Shown here one piece after another: positions 10,427-19,323 of a DNA stretch of 64,000 nt. Source of the stretch: Brucella gallinifaecis (GTDB lineage: Bacteria > Pseudomonadota > Alphaproteobacteria > Rhizobiales > Rhizobiaceae). The stretch is from assembly GCF_006476605.1 (NCBI RefSeq), contig NZ_ML636808.1, positions 62,001 through 126,000 of the forward strand, in the 5' to 3' direction. Position 1 is the first letter of the stretch. Each line of letters starts with the position of its first letter. The translations under genes and the position numbers were made by a program. The notes under the pieces are model-generated. The model saw only the letters and a program-made list of their open reading frames with translations, was not told where the DNA came from and searched no databases.

Positions 10427-10440
10427 CGTCTTCAAAGACG
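10427..10440. promoter_or_regulatory. Palindrome in the AEP-transporter promoter region
   Basis: CGTCTTCAAAGACG is a perfect 6-2-6 palindrome about 105 bases upstream of the binding-protein GTG and may be an operator, for example for the downstream LysR. The remaining 10322-10694 region is AT-rich and contains no gene. Confidence 0.35.
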
Positions 10441-10519
10441 ATTATCATTCAAAATGCATAGGCGAATTCATGAAACCTGGCGTGTCGGGTTGCAGCTTGC
10501 TGTCTTAAGAATAATATAT

Positions 10520-10546
10520 AAGAGCATAAGCCCTGTCGGAGTGCGG
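10520..10546. repeat. Short palindromic repeat unit, copy A
   Basis: AAGAGCATAAGCCCTGTCGG and the next bases match the unit after rnk (56555-56588, AGAGCATAAGTCCTATCGGG) with about four differences in 25. It looks like a REP-type unit of the Brucellaceae; this copy has lost its right arm. Confidence 0.4.
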
Positions 10547-10694
10547 CGAGGATAGATAAGATTTTGTTGCAAATACAAATACTTTAGAGCGTCGATCTCA
10601 TTTAACAAGATGCAAGCACGTTCTATTGTTCAAGGTGAAATTATTAAAGAATATAATTTATCTTCTTTGGAAGATGTGTTTATTATTATAATTT

Positions 10695-11228
10695 TTACAA
10701 ATTCTTGCTGAACTTGGCAATGAGTTCGGCAGTATTTCTTACGCCAGATGACTTTATCAGTCTTGCGCGATGTGACTCAATAGTTCTGGTAGAGACACCC
10801 AATTCGTATGCAATTTGCGCATTTGTCTTGCCTTGGGTCATTAGCGTGACAATTTCTCTCTGGCGATCCGTCAGATGAATACGCTGACTGGCGACTGGCC
10901 GATTTATGGGCTGGAAACAATAAAGTGCTTCCGCAAACGGATCCGTTGGACAACGAGTGCGTCCATGTACTTGGCACCAGAACCGTCTGCCATCGCTGGC
11001 TGTCATAATCCGCTCGTCGTAATATATGTTGCCGCTACTCATATGGACTTGCCACATTTTACCAGTTCTGACGAAATCTGAATGCTTTGGGTATAGACGT
11101 GCAAAGCTTTTATCGACGAGTTCGGATCGAGCGTAGCCAAAAAGCGTCAGAAACTCCGTATTGCAATCCCGAATGATCCTGAACGTTGCATAAACCATGG
11201 GAACGGGAATTTCGTGCAGGGAAAACAT
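10695..11228 (-). CDS. PAS domain-LuxR (NarL-type HTH) transcriptional regulator
   Basis: A 177-residue protein with an N-terminal PAS-like sensor (about 10-105: IRDCNTEFLTLFGYARSELVDKS, then DGRRFWCQVHG) and a C-terminal LuxR HTH (about 118-175: LTDRQREIVTLMTQGKTNAQIAYELGVS, then TRTIESHRARL). It has no phosphoreceiver domain, so it is a one-component sensor. The ATG at 11228 has AAGGTGA about 6 bases upstream. It diverges from scoA across 139 bases and probably controls the scoAB-thiolase operon. The ligand of the PAS domain is unknown. Confidence 0.88.
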   Translation of the reverse strand: MFSLHEIPVPMVYATFRIIRDCNTEFLTLFGYARSELVDKSFARLYPKHSDFVRTGKMWQVHMSSGNIYYDERIMTASDGRRFWCQVHGRTRCPTDPFAEALYCFQPINRPVASQRIHLTDRQREIVTLMTQGKTNAQIAYELGVSTRTIESHRARLIKSSGVRNTAELIAKFSKNL

Positions 11229-11367
11229 GACATCACCTTATCTTCCATTGCTCAATTATTACAGTGACAAATTGCAGTATAAATACGGCTAACTGGACCC
11301 GGGAAACAAGACGTAATTTATAAGCTGCTATCAGACTGCATATAAAAGATGACTGGTGGGAGGAAAA

Positions 11368-12081
11368 ATGGGAAAAGTTTATTCAACTGCAACGCTGGCG
11401 CTTGCAGATGTGCTCAAAGACGGCATGACAATCATGTCCGGTGGCTTTGGATTATGCGGTATTCCGACAACTTTGATCGAAGCTGTTCGCTTGTCCGGTG
11501 TAAAAGACCTGACCGTGATTTCCAACAATGCTGGCGTTGACGGCTTTGGGTTGGGTGTATTGCTGGAAACCAGACAGATCCGTAAGATGATTTCGTCTTA
11601 TGTGGGCGAAAATAAACTGTTCGCAGAACAGTTTATGTCGGGTGCGCTGGAGCTGGAATTCAATCCTCAGGGAACGCTGGCCGAGCGTATTCGCGCAGGC
11701 GGCGCGGGGATTCCGGCATTCTACACCAAGACAGGTGTGGGAACATTGATAGAAGAAGGCAAGGAAGTTCGTCGGTTTGGTGACGATGATTACGTAATGG
11801 AAACCGGGCTTGTGGCCGATGTCTCACTTGTTCATGCCTGGAAGGCTGATACGGCGGGCAATCTTCTTTATCGCAAGACTGCGCGCAACTTCAATCCAAT
11901 GATGGCAACCGCCGGGCGCATAACAGTAGCGGAAGTCGAGCATCTCGTGCCGGTGGGGGATATCGATGCAGATATGGTCCACACTCCGGGAATTTTCGTT
12001 CAAAGGATTGTTGCTGCTCCCGATGTCGAGAAGCGGATCGAGCAGAGAACTGTAGTTGCAAGAAAGCTGGAGGACGCTTGA
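11368..12081 (+). CDS. scoA: 3-oxoacid (succinyl-CoA:3-ketoacid) CoA-transferase subunit A
   Basis: Subunit A (237 residues) of a two-subunit CoA transferase that moves CoA from succinyl-CoA to a 3-oxoacid such as acetoacetate. The CoA-binding signature [16 protein letters not shown] lies near residues 18-33; further ScoA blocks are [39 protein letters not shown] and [12 protein letters not shown]. The ATG at 11368 follows GGGAGGA at 11358-11364; a GTG 4 codons upstream overlaps that site and is rejected. PcaI (3-oxoadipate) is the main alternative, but the sequence follows ScoA throughout. First gene of a three-gene operon. Confidence 0.92.
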   Translation: MGKVYSTATLALADVLKDGMTIMSGGFGLCGIPTTLIEAVRLSGVKDLTVISNNAGVDGFGLGVLLETRQIRKMISSYVGENKLFAEQFMSGALELEFNPQGTLAERIRAGGAGIPAFYTKTGVGTLIEEGKEVRRFGDDDYVMETGLVADVSLVHAWKADTAGNLLYRKTARNFNPMMATAGRITVAEVEHLVPVGDIDADMVHTPGIFVQRIVAAPDVEKRIEQRTVVARKLEDA

Positions 12082-12082
12082 T

Positions 12083-12751
12083 ATGGCCTGGACACGCAAT
12101 GAAATGGCGGCCAGGGCTGCTCGTGAGCTCAAAGACGGTTTCTATGTCAATCTTGGTATCGGTATCCCTACTCTGGTGGCGAATTATATTCCACAGGGTG
12201 TGGAAGTAACTTTGCAAAGTGAAAACGGTATGCTGGGTATGGGGCCTTTTCCCTTTGAAGGGGAGGAAGATGCAGACCTCATCAACGCAGGCAAGCAGAC
12301 AATCACCGAATTGCCGAATACAAGTTATTTTTCATCAGCCGACAGTTTTGCTATGATCCGCGGAGGTCACATTGATCTTTCAATTCTGGGTGCCATGCAG
12401 GTATCTGAAAGTGGTGATCTGGCGAACTGGATGATCCCCGGCAAAATGGTAAAGGGCATGGGAGGTGCGATGGACCTCGTTGCCGGCGTAAAGCGTGTCG
12501 TTGTTGTTATGGAGCATGAAGCAAAGGGTGAGCCGAAAATATTGAAGGAATGCAACCTTCCGCTTACGGGCAAGAGAGTGGCCGACCTCATTATCACGGA
12601 TCTGGGTGTTTTTACCGTAGCGCGGCATGGCGCACCCAAATTGACGCTTATTGAACTGGCGGATAGTGTCTCGCTGGATGAGATAAAGTCAAAAACGCAA
12701 GCCGATTTCGACGTGCAGCTTACAGCCATTCAGGAGAGAAACGATGACTGA
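12083..12751 (+). CDS. scoB: 3-oxoacid CoA-transferase subunit B
   Basis: Subunit B (222 residues), the partner of the upstream subunit. The catalytic glutamate, which forms the thioester with CoA, is in [18 protein letters not shown] near residue 50. The substrate-loop block [23 protein letters not shown] is intact. The ATG at 12083 follows GGAGGA at 12069-12074, starting one base after the scoA stop; the two subunits are therefore made in equal amount. The 3' end overlaps the thiolase start by 8 bases. Confidence 0.92.
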   Translation: MAWTRNEMAARAARELKDGFYVNLGIGIPTLVANYIPQGVEVTLQSENGMLGMGPFPFEGEEDADLINAGKQTITELPNTSYFSSADSFAMIRGGHIDLSILGAMQVSESGDLANWMIPGKMVKGMGGAMDLVAGVKRVVVVMEHEAKGEPKILKECNLPLTGKRVADLIITDLGVFTVARHGAPKLTLIELADSVSLDEIKSKTQADFDVQLTAIQERNDD

Positions 12752-13916
12752 TGTCGTGATTGTCGCAGCAGCGCGTACTGCGGTCGGAAGCTTTATGGGG
12801 GCGCTTGCCAATGTGCTGGCGCATCAACTTGGTGCGGCAGTGATCAAGGCATTGCTTGAACAAACCCATGTGCCTGCCGATGATGTGGACGAGGTTATTC
12901 TTGGCCAGATACTTACAGCCGGGCAGGGACAAAATCCGGCGCGACAGGCAAGCATTCTTGCGGGACTTCCGGTCGGTACGACAGCTTTTGGAGTCAATCA
13001 GCTTTGTGGATCCGGGTTGCGTGCAGTGGCCCTTGCCGCGCAGCAGATTACGGCGGGCGACGCCAGGATCATGATTGCAGGTGGTCAGGAGTCGATGTCG
13101 CTCTCTCCACATTGTCAGCACTTACGTGCCCCCGCAAAGATGGGGCCTGTTACGCTGGTTGATACCATGCTGTCCGACGGTCTGACAGATGCCTTTAATT
13201 CGTATCACATGGGTATCACGGCTGAAAATGTTGCAAAGGCATATGATATTTCGCGCCAGCAACAGGATGACTTCGCTTTGGCTTCGCAGCAGAAAGCTGC
13301 TGCTGCGCAGGCCGCAGGTCGATTTGATGCCGAGATTGTCCCTTTCTCGATTGAAACGAGGAAAGGGACTGTTGTGGTGAACAGTGATGAATATATCAAA
13401 GGAGATACCACCATAGAAAAATTGGTGGGGCTGCGGCCAGCTTTTGATAAGGCGGGAACTGTTACCGCTGGCAATGCTTCAGGTCTGAACGATGGCGCTG
13501 CGGCGCTTCTGGTGATGAAACGTGCGGAAGCGGAAAAGCGCAACTTGCCTGTTCTTGCACGTATTGCTTCCTGGGCAACCGCCGGTGTTGATCCCGCATT
13601 GATGGGTACAGGGCCGATTCCTGCATCGCGAAAAGCGCTTGCCAAGGCAGGATGGAGCATTGACGAGCTTGATCTGATAGAGGCAAATGAGGCGTTTGCG
13701 GCGCAGGCTTGCGCGGTTAATAAGGAGATGGGCTGGGACACGGATCGCGTGAACGTTAATGGTGGCGCAATTGCAATTGGCCATCCGATCGGCGCGTCAG
13801 GCGCACGTATCCTTGTCAGCCTTATTCATGAGATGAAACGCAGAAATGCCAGAAAAGCTCTCGCCACTCTTTGCATTGGCGGTGGTATGGGTGTGGCAAT
13901 GTGCCTGGAAGCCTAG
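12744..13916 (+). CDS. Acetyl-CoA C-acetyltransferase (degradative thiolase)
   Basis: A 390-residue thiolase that cleaves a 3-oxoacyl-CoA with CoA. The catalytic residues are present: Cys88 in [10 protein letters not shown] (acyl carrier), His347 in GHPIGASG and Cys377 in LCIGGGMG. Length and sequence follow AtoB/PhaA acetoacetyl-CoA thiolases rather than the longer 3-oxoadipyl-CoA thiolase PcaF. Together with scoAB it would convert acetoacetate (or a related 3-oxoacid) to two acyl-CoA units. It overlaps scoB by 8 bases and is closed by the hairpin at 13933-13961. The branches that make its substrate could be any of the catabolic modules in this window. Confidence 0.92.
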   Translation: MTDVVIVAAARTAVGSFMGALANVLAHQLGAAVIKALLEQTHVPADDVDEVILGQILTAGQGQNPARQASILAGLPVGTTAFGVNQLCGSGLRAVALAAQQITAGDARIMIAGGQESMSLSPHCQHLRAPAKMGPVTLVDTMLSDGLTDAFNSYHMGITAENVAKAYDISRQQQDDFALASQQKAAAAQAAGRFDAEIVPFSIETRKGTVVVNSDEYIKGDTTIEKLVGLRPAFDKAGTVTAGNASGLNDGAAALLVMKRAEAEKRNLPVLARIASWATAGVDPALMGTGPIPASRKALAKAGWSIDELDLIEANEAFAAQACAVNKEMGWDTDRVNVNGGAIAIGHPIGASGARILVSLIHEMKRRNARKALATLCIGGGMGVAMCLEA

Positions 13917-13932
13917 TTGAATTTCACTGGTT

Positions 13933-13961
13933 CGTTATTCTCGCCAATCGGCGAGAATAAC
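13933..13961. terminator. Bidirectional terminator-like hairpin
   Basis: GTTATTCTCGCC-AATC-GGCGAGAATAAC is a perfect 12-bp stem between the convergent thiolase and GMC genes. The stem ends are AT-rich, which could serve as the U-tract on both strands. Confidence 0.7.
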
Positions 13962-13988
13962 TTCTTTAAAGACTCCGCAGATACAGTC

Positions 13989-15584
13989 TTAAACTCCACG
14001 CAAAATGAAATCTGCGCATCTTTCACCGATCATGATTGTGGGAGCATTGGTATTGCCACTGATGATGGATGGCATCACTGAGCAATCTGCAATGCGTAAA
14101 CCTTTTAGTCCACGCAGCTTGAGGCTCGGGTCCACAACCGCCTGATCGTCTGTTCCCATCCGGGCAGTGCATGAGGGGTGAAAGACTGTTTTCGCAAAGC
14201 GGCGGCAGTGTTCTTCCAGTCCTTCAGCTGTATCTCCTGCGGGCCCTGGCGCCAATTCTTCGCTGAGGTGTTCAGCCAAAGCCGGAGCTTGCAATATGCG
14301 ACGGCACAGGCTGACCCCACGCATCAGTGTTTGGATATCTTCATCTGTCGAGAGATTATTAGCATGCAGGACAGGCAGCGCGTCAGGATCGGCATTGCGC
14401 AGTGTTACTTGTCCGCGCGATGTCGGGCGAAGGCAACATGGATTAAGAGAAATGCCATGCTGTTGCGGCGGTGTGCGATCAGCATCCCCCACGAGAGCCG
14501 GAACGACATGAATTTGCACATCTGGCCTGCCGCTGCCGGATGTGTCGAGAAACCCGCCGGTTTCAATGACGTTTGAGGCAAGTACGCCGGTGCGTGTTAA
14601 CAGATAGCGGCTCATATTCTTGACAGCCTTAAGCCCGCGGTCTGCTCCAAACAAACTCAAAGGTGACTTGAGCCCCCCATATACAGAAGCTGAAACATGG
14701 TCCTGAAAGTTGTTTCCAACACCATCCAGACGATGAATATGCTTAATGTCATGCGGCACTATCGAGGATTCGGGACCAATACCTGACAACATCAGTATCT
14801 TGGGTGTGCCAAGACCACCAGCTGCGAGAACAACATCATGACGGGCAGTGTATTTAAGTACTTCTCCGTTGTGCATGCGCACTTCGACGCCATATACCCG
14901 GTCCGCATCAACAAGCAGCCGTTGTACTTGCGCACCCGTGCGCAGGGTAAGAAGCTTGTTGTTTCGGATGGGCTTCAGATAGCATACGGAAGTCGAGGCT
15001 CGCCGTCCGGAATTGGTCGTATTCTGGTAAAAGCCAACTCCCTCTTGACGGGCGCCATTAAAATCCTGATTGAACGGGAGTCCGATTTGCTGTGCAGCCC
15101 TGAGAAAAGCATAGCCCAGCGGGTGACGATGTGCCGGGTCTGAGACGGTTAATGGTCCCGCGGTCCCGTGATATTCATTATCAAAGAGGCAATTTGCTTC
15201 AGCTTTGCGAAACCAGGGCAGCACATCGGCATAAGACCAGCCGGTGGCGCCATTTTGGTTCCAGTCATCATAATCCTGCGCATCACCACGAATATAGATC
15301 ATCGCATTGACGGAGGAGGAGCCGCCAAGCGTTCGTCCTTGGGGGATATGCATTACCCTTCCAAGTGCGCCCGCTTCCGGTTCCGTTGCATAAGGCCAGG
15401 TCCGCTTTGAGCCGATCACACGCACGAAAGTGCCCGGAATATGCACAAAAGGAGTTTGATCGCTCGGTCCTGCTTCAAGCAGCAGAACGGAACGGCCAGC
15501 GTCAACCAGACGGCGCGTAACAACCGCGCCGCCTGAACCTGCGCCGATCACGATATGATCGAAGCTATCCATCTGATCAGCCAT
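13989..15584 (-). CDS. GMC-family FAD-dependent oxidoreductase (choline dehydrogenase-like)
   Basis: A 531-residue GMC flavoprotein. The N-terminal FAD-binding motif is IVIGAGSGGAVVTRRL (about 11-26), followed by GMC signature 1 near GRTLGGSSSVNAMIYIRG (84-101), and a second signature near GGLGTPKILMLSGIGP. The catalytic His/His region at the C-terminus reads VFHPSCTARMG, then GNTNAPTIMIGERCAD. Such enzymes oxidise a primary alcohol to an aldehyde. It overlaps the upstream aldehyde dehydrogenase gene by 8 bases, so an alcohol-aldehyde-acid relay is likely. The substrate is not choline by context, since no betaine genes occur. Confidence 0.9.
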   Translation of the reverse strand: MADQMDSFDHIVIGAGSGGAVVTRRLVDAGRSVLLLEAGPSDQTPFVHIPGTFVRVIGSKRTWPYATEPEAGALGRVMHIPQGRTLGGSSSVNAMIYIRGDAQDYDDWNQNGATGWSYADVLPWFRKAEANCLFDNEYHGTAGPLTVSDPAHRHPLGYAFLRAAQQIGLPFNQDFNGARQEGVGFYQNTTNSGRRASTSVCYLKPIRNNKLLTLRTGAQVQRLLVDADRVYGVEVRMHNGEVLKYTARHDVVLAAGGLGTPKILMLSGIGPESSIVPHDIKHIHRLDGVGNNFQDHVSASVYGGLKSPLSLFGADRGLKAVKNMSRYLLTRTGVLASNVIETGGFLDTSGSGRPDVQIHVVPALVGDADRTPPQQHGISLNPCCLRPTSRGQVTLRNADPDALPVLHANNLSTDEDIQTLMRGVSLCRRILQAPALAEHLSEELAPGPAGDTAEGLEEHCRRFAKTVFHPSCTARMGTDDQAVVDPSLKLRGLKGLRIADCSVMPSIISGNTNAPTIMIGERCADFILRGV

Positions 15585-17004
15585 TCATTTGTGAGACAAA
15601 TTTCGTGGTCAAATAAGCCTGGATCCCTTCGGAACCACCTTCTGAACCGTGACCAGAATCCTTAATTCCGCCGAATGGGGTTTCTGGTGCAGCAAGACCA
15701 AAATGATTGAGGGAGAGCATTCCTGTCTCAATCCCGCGGACCATAGCATTGCTTCGGTCATTGCGGGTTGTGAAGCCGAATGCAGCCAGCCCATATGGCA
15801 GTCGGTTTGCCTCTGTAATAGCTTCGCTTAATTCTGTGAAGCGGTTGACGATAGCAATCGGGCCAAATGGTTCTTCGTTCATGATCCGCGCAGATAGCGG
15901 GACATCGGCAAGAACAGTTGGCTCAAAAAAGAAGCCTATATTACCATGACGTGCGCCACCGGTAAGAAGCTTTGCGCCCTGTGCAACGGCATCATCGACC
16001 AGATCCTGCATCATATCCAGACGACGCGCATGGGCAACCGGACCCATGCCGACGCCATCGGCTGTGCCAGCGCCTAGTTTCAGTGATTTTGCATGGCCAA
16101 CAAAAGCATCACTAAAGGCTTCATATGATGCCTGTTGAATCAAAAACCGCGTTGGCGAGGCGCAGACCTGACCTGCATTACGGAATTTGAGACCTGCTCC
16201 TAATGCGGCTGCTTTCGCGACATCATAATCGTCACAGACGATAAAGGGTGCATGGCCGCCAAGTTCCATGGTTGTGCGTTTGAGATGTTTTGCAGCCAGC
16301 GCTCCCAGATGCTGACCAACCGGAACAGAGCCAGTAAACGAAACCTTGCGGATAATGGGCGAGGGGATCAGGTGCTCAGAAATTTCAGCAGGAACACCAA
16401 AAACAAGGTTCAGAGCGCCGGCTGGAATGCCTGCATCTTCAAAACAACGTACCAGTGCAATGATGCAGCTTGGTGTTTCTTCCGGTGCCTTGGCGATAAT
16501 TGTGCAGCCTGCGGCCAGTGCACCTGCAATTTTGCGTACGATCTGACCAATCGGGAAATTCCATGGGCTGAAAGCTGCAACTGGACCAACAGGCTCGAGT
16601 ATAACACTCTGCATGACTTCTGGCTGACGGGTAGGGATCACACGTCCATAGGTGCGGCGCGCTTCTTCGGCATACCATTCGATATGATCGCCTGCGCTGC
16701 CCGCTTCCATGCGTGCCTCGGATAGGGGCTTACCCTGTTCAAGTGTTATGGCCTGTGCAATTTCTTCTGCACGTTCGCGAGCAAAGGATGCAGCACGCTT
16801 GAGCAGCGCGGCACGATCATAGGCTGAAGTCCGTGACCATGTTATAAAGGCGCGGTCAGCAGCTTCGAGAGCGGCATCCAGATCTGCAATCTCAGCCAGA
16901 GAAACTTCAGATAGTTTTTCGCCCGTTGCAGGGTTAACGACGGGGAAGCGGCGGGAACCGGAACCAGCAGTCCATTTTCCATCGATGAACAGGGTCTGTG
17001 TCAT
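15577..17004 (-). CDS. NAD(P)-dependent aldehyde dehydrogenase, succinate-semialdehyde type
   Basis: A 475-residue aldehyde dehydrogenase, close to GabD in length. The nucleophile is Cys281 (NAGQVCASPTRF), the general base Glu247 (TMELGGHAPF), the oxyanion Asn149 in PWNFP, and the cofactor site FTGSVPVGQ. It is encoded between the cupin gene and the GMC oxidoreductase, all minus strand, and would oxidise the aldehyde made by the GMC enzyme or released by the nearby aldolase. It is one of two such enzymes in the window; they are distinct in sequence (the other is at 25329-26798). The exact aldehyde is unknown. Confidence 0.9.
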   Translation of the reverse strand: MTQTLFIDGKWTAGSGSRRFPVVNPATGEKLSEVSLAEIADLDAALEAADRAFITWSRTSAYDRAALLKRAASFARERAEEIAQAITLEQGKPLSEARMEAGSAGDHIEWYAEEARRTYGRVIPTRQPEVMQSVILEPVGPVAAFSPWNFPIGQIVRKIAGALAAGCTIIAKAPEETPSCIIALVRCFEDAGIPAGALNLVFGVPAEISEHLIPSPIIRKVSFTGSVPVGQHLGALAAKHLKRTTMELGGHAPFIVCDDYDVAKAAALGAGLKFRNAGQVCASPTRFLIQQASYEAFSDAFVGHAKSLKLGAGTADGVGMGPVAHARRLDMMQDLVDDAVAQGAKLLTGGARHGNIGFFFEPTVLADVPLSARIMNEEPFGPIAIVNRFTELSEAITEANRLPYGLAAFGFTTRNDRSNAMVRGIETGMLSLNHFGLAAPETPFGGIKDSGHGSEGGSEGIQAYLTTKFVSQMNG

Positions 17005-17074
17005 TTAATGTCTCCAGACAAAAGAAGAGCGTGCGGCCATATCAGACTGCATTGCGGGGGGATGTAATTTGATT

Positions 17075-17422
17075 TCAGACCTCGGGCAGAGGTGCATATT
17101 CCGGTCGGGCCGGGGTGAAAACATCAATGTTGATCACCTCTTCATCGCCAATGACAACGGCATGATGCATAGTGTCTGGTGGAATGACCACAATGCCACC
17201 GGGGCCAAGGCGTATAACAGTGTCAGCAATGTGAAAATCCGCAGTCCCCGAAACAATATAAGCGATTTGTTCGTTTGAATGCTTGTGAGGCTTAGGCTCA
17301 TGGCCGGGCTGCAAACGGTGCAGCGCCAAAGTCGCTCCATTGCCCGAAAAAGCCTTTTGTTCGACGCCGGTGCGGATTGTCTTCCACTCGATTTTAGACC
17401 AGTCGATCTGATGAATGTTCAT
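17075..17422 (-). CDS. Small single-domain cupin protein
   Basis: A 115-residue cupin with the metal motif PGHEPKPHKHSNEQIAYIVSG (two His and Glu of motif 1), then motif 2 around GIVVIPPDTMHHAVV. It probably forms a beta-barrel dimer that binds one divalent metal. It lies 5 bases after the aldolase gene. Small cupins in sugar-acid or aldolase operons can act as isomerases or lyases, but nothing in this sequence fixes a reaction. Confidence 0.85.
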   Translation of the reverse strand: MNIHQIDWSKIEWKTIRTGVEQKAFSGNGATLALHRLQPGHEPKPHKHSNEQIAYIVSGTADFHIADTVIRLGPGGIVVIPPDTMHHAVVIGDEEVINIDVFTPARPEYAPLPEV

Positions 17423-17427
17423 ATTTG

Positions 17428-18180
17428 TTACTCCTTGATATTGTGAACTGCGCTCATCAGCTGGCTTGCTCCGTTACGAAGCAGACCCTGATCGGAGCCA
17501 CAAACGAAAACGGTCATGCCGCGACTATGCAAGGCAGGGATATGACTGGCATCGGGGACGAAGAAACCGGAGGCTTTGCCGTGCCGTTTTGCAGCTGAGA
17601 TAACCTGATCAATGGCTTTTTGCATTTCAGGGGCGTCGATTGTGCAGCCAAGCGACAGAGATAAATCCTGAGGCCCAATAAACAGCACATCGACTTCCGC
17701 TATCGCAGCAATTTCGTCGAGCTTATCGAGCGCACAGGCATCTTCGATCTGCGCAAGAAAAACAGTCAGGGAATCTGATGTGGCGCGATAGTCGGCAGCA
17801 GGCATCCGCCCATATTCCCCAGCCCGACCGGACGGAGAAAAGCCTCGTCCGCGTGCATATTTCATGGCGTCAGCCACTGCATTTGCATCGGATGCGTTGC
17901 GAATATGTGGCACCATAACGCCAAGGCAACCCAGATCAAGCGCAGGCCATATGGCTGCGGGCGAAGCAAGAGTTGCACGGATCATGACAGGCAATCCGAC
18001 CGCGCGTCCGGCCAGAGCGATTAGATCCAGCGTATCGATACCGATTGGAGCATGTTCCTGATCGGCGACAATAAAATCGACGCCACCTAGTCCTAATAAT
18101 TCGGTAATCTGTGGGCTTGGTGTTTTCTGGAACGGACCAACCAGCAGTTCGCCTGCTTTTATGCGTTCACGCAAGTTCAT
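17428..18180 (-). CDS. HpcH/HpaI-family aldolase (class II, pyruvate-type)
   Basis: A 250-residue TIM-barrel aldolase. The metal and base motifs are FIVADQEHAPIG (about residues 35-46; the Glu-His of the DxEH motif), VMVPHI, AQIEDACAL with the metal-binding Glu, and VLFIGPQDLSLSLG. These enzymes cleave 4-hydroxy-2-oxo acids into pyruvate and an aldehyde. It is clearly different from the HpaI-like protein at 29921-30730: it lacks the GIRGVGSALARAS-type block. The aldehyde released could be the substrate of the adjacent dehydrogenase. It is in the TRAP-associated minus-strand operon. Confidence 0.88.
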   Translation of the reverse strand: MNLRERIKAGELLVGPFQKTPSPQITELLGLGGVDFIVADQEHAPIGIDTLDLIALAGRAVGLPVMIRATLASPAAIWPALDLGCLGVMVPHIRNASDANAVADAMKYARGRGFSPSGRAGEYGRMPAADYRATSDSLTVFLAQIEDACALDKLDEIAAIAEVDVLFIGPQDLSLSLGCTIDAPEMQKAIDQVISAAKRHGKASGFFVPDASHIPALHSRGMTVFVCGSDQGLLRNGASQLMSAVHNIKE

Positions 18181-18236
18181 ATGTTTCGCCCCTTGTTTAT
18201 TTCTGAGGTATTTTTCAGCATTGCGAGATGCGTGAT

Positions 18237-19313
18237 TTACGCATCTCCTGACGTCTTGCCGGTTTCATTCACAGGCGATGGAATGAAATGACGCCAGTGG
18301 TCATCAAGTTTGGGCATATCGGCAAATCGCTTGCGCGCATCAGCGGCGCGGCCAATAACGTCTTGAATGGCTACGTTTTTGGCTTTGCACCAGCAATCCA
18401 GATCGTGGACAGCATCCGACAGGACATGCCAGCCACGCAGCATCACCTCTGAAGACAGGCCAACGGCGGACGCGCCGGCAAGCACCATACGTGCGACGTC
18501 TTCGCCGCTTGTTGCTCCGTTAATACCGATCAATGATGATGATGGCCCCATCAGCGCACGTGTATTTGCCAACCAATGACAGGTTAGTGGCAGGTTCCAG
18601 AAGCCTCCGACACCACCACTTGTGCTTAAGATTGGTTCCATAGTGTCCAGATCAGGAACCATCCCAAGCGCACGGCCAGCCATGACAACGCTTTCTGCAC
18701 CTGCGTTGAAGGCTGCCTGGGCAAGTTCAGCTACGCGCTCACTCTGACCTGTAATTTTGATCCAGACAGGAATGTCGAGTGCTTGAACCATCATGGCTGT
18801 CAGAGCGCCCACACGTTCAGGCGAAAGCTCTGTAGAGACGGCTCCTTTTGCAGCCTGGCTGGCATAGGGCGTGCCGATATTAAATTCCAGTACCCTGAAA
18901 CCCGCAGCCTGAATAGCCTTTGCCATTGTCACTGCCGGTTCTGGCTCTGCCAGAATAAGCGACGCTACATAAAGACAATCGTGCTGCCGTGCCAGTTGAT
19001 CCATCTTGATCGATTGTGCCAGCCAGTCGTCAAATTCCAGCGGATGAAGACCTGAACGTGACAATATGGTTACGGGTGGTGCATCGGCTGACCATGGAAC
19101 GGGTTTCCAATCCGCTCCAAGGGCAACATATTCAGCTCTGGTCAACTGGTCTTTGGCTGCTTGCGATTCATTCGTGGATTTTCCCACGACTGCCCCGGCA
19201 CCACTCAGTATTGCAGAGCGTATACCATCGGCATCGATCATATGTTCCCCCGGTGCGGCGATCACCGGGTTTTTGAGGGTTAAGCGGCCAATACGGGTTT
19301 CAAGGCGGTTCAT
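18237..19313 (-). CDS. Dihydroorotate dehydrogenase-like FMN oxidoreductase, divergent active site
   Basis: A 358-residue TIM-barrel protein that begins like class 1 dihydroorotate or dihydropyrimidine dehydrogenases (TRIGRLTLKNPVIAAPGEH). The C-terminal phosphate-binding part is also typical (GINGATSGEDVARMVLAGASAVGL, with Gly-rich FMN loop). The usual N-x-S-C-P-N substrate loop is replaced by FNIGTPYASQAAKGAVS at about 155-171, so the catalytic Cys/Ser position differs. Iron-sulphur motifs as in PreA are missing. It probably binds FMN but acts on something other than dihydroorotate. It lies 10 bases after the TRAP large-permease gene in a catabolic operon, not near pyr genes. Confidence 0.75.
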   Translation of the reverse strand: MNRLETRIGRLTLKNPVIAAPGEHMIDADGIRSAILSGAGAVVGKSTNESQAAKDQLTRAEYVALGADWKPVPWSADAPPVTILSRSGLHPLEFDDWLAQSIKMDQLARQHDCLYVASLILAEPEPAVTMAKAIQAAGFRVLEFNIGTPYASQAAKGAVSTELSPERVGALTAMMVQALDIPVWIKITGQSERVAELAQAAFNAGAESVVMAGRALGMVPDLDTMEPILSTSGGVGGFWNLPLTCHWLANTRALMGPSSSLIGINGATSGEDVARMVLAGASAVGLSSEVMLRGWHVLSDAVHDLDCWCKAKNVAIQDVIGRAADARKRFADMPKLDDHWRHFIPSPVNETGKTSGDA

Positions 19314-19323
19314 GATATTCCCT

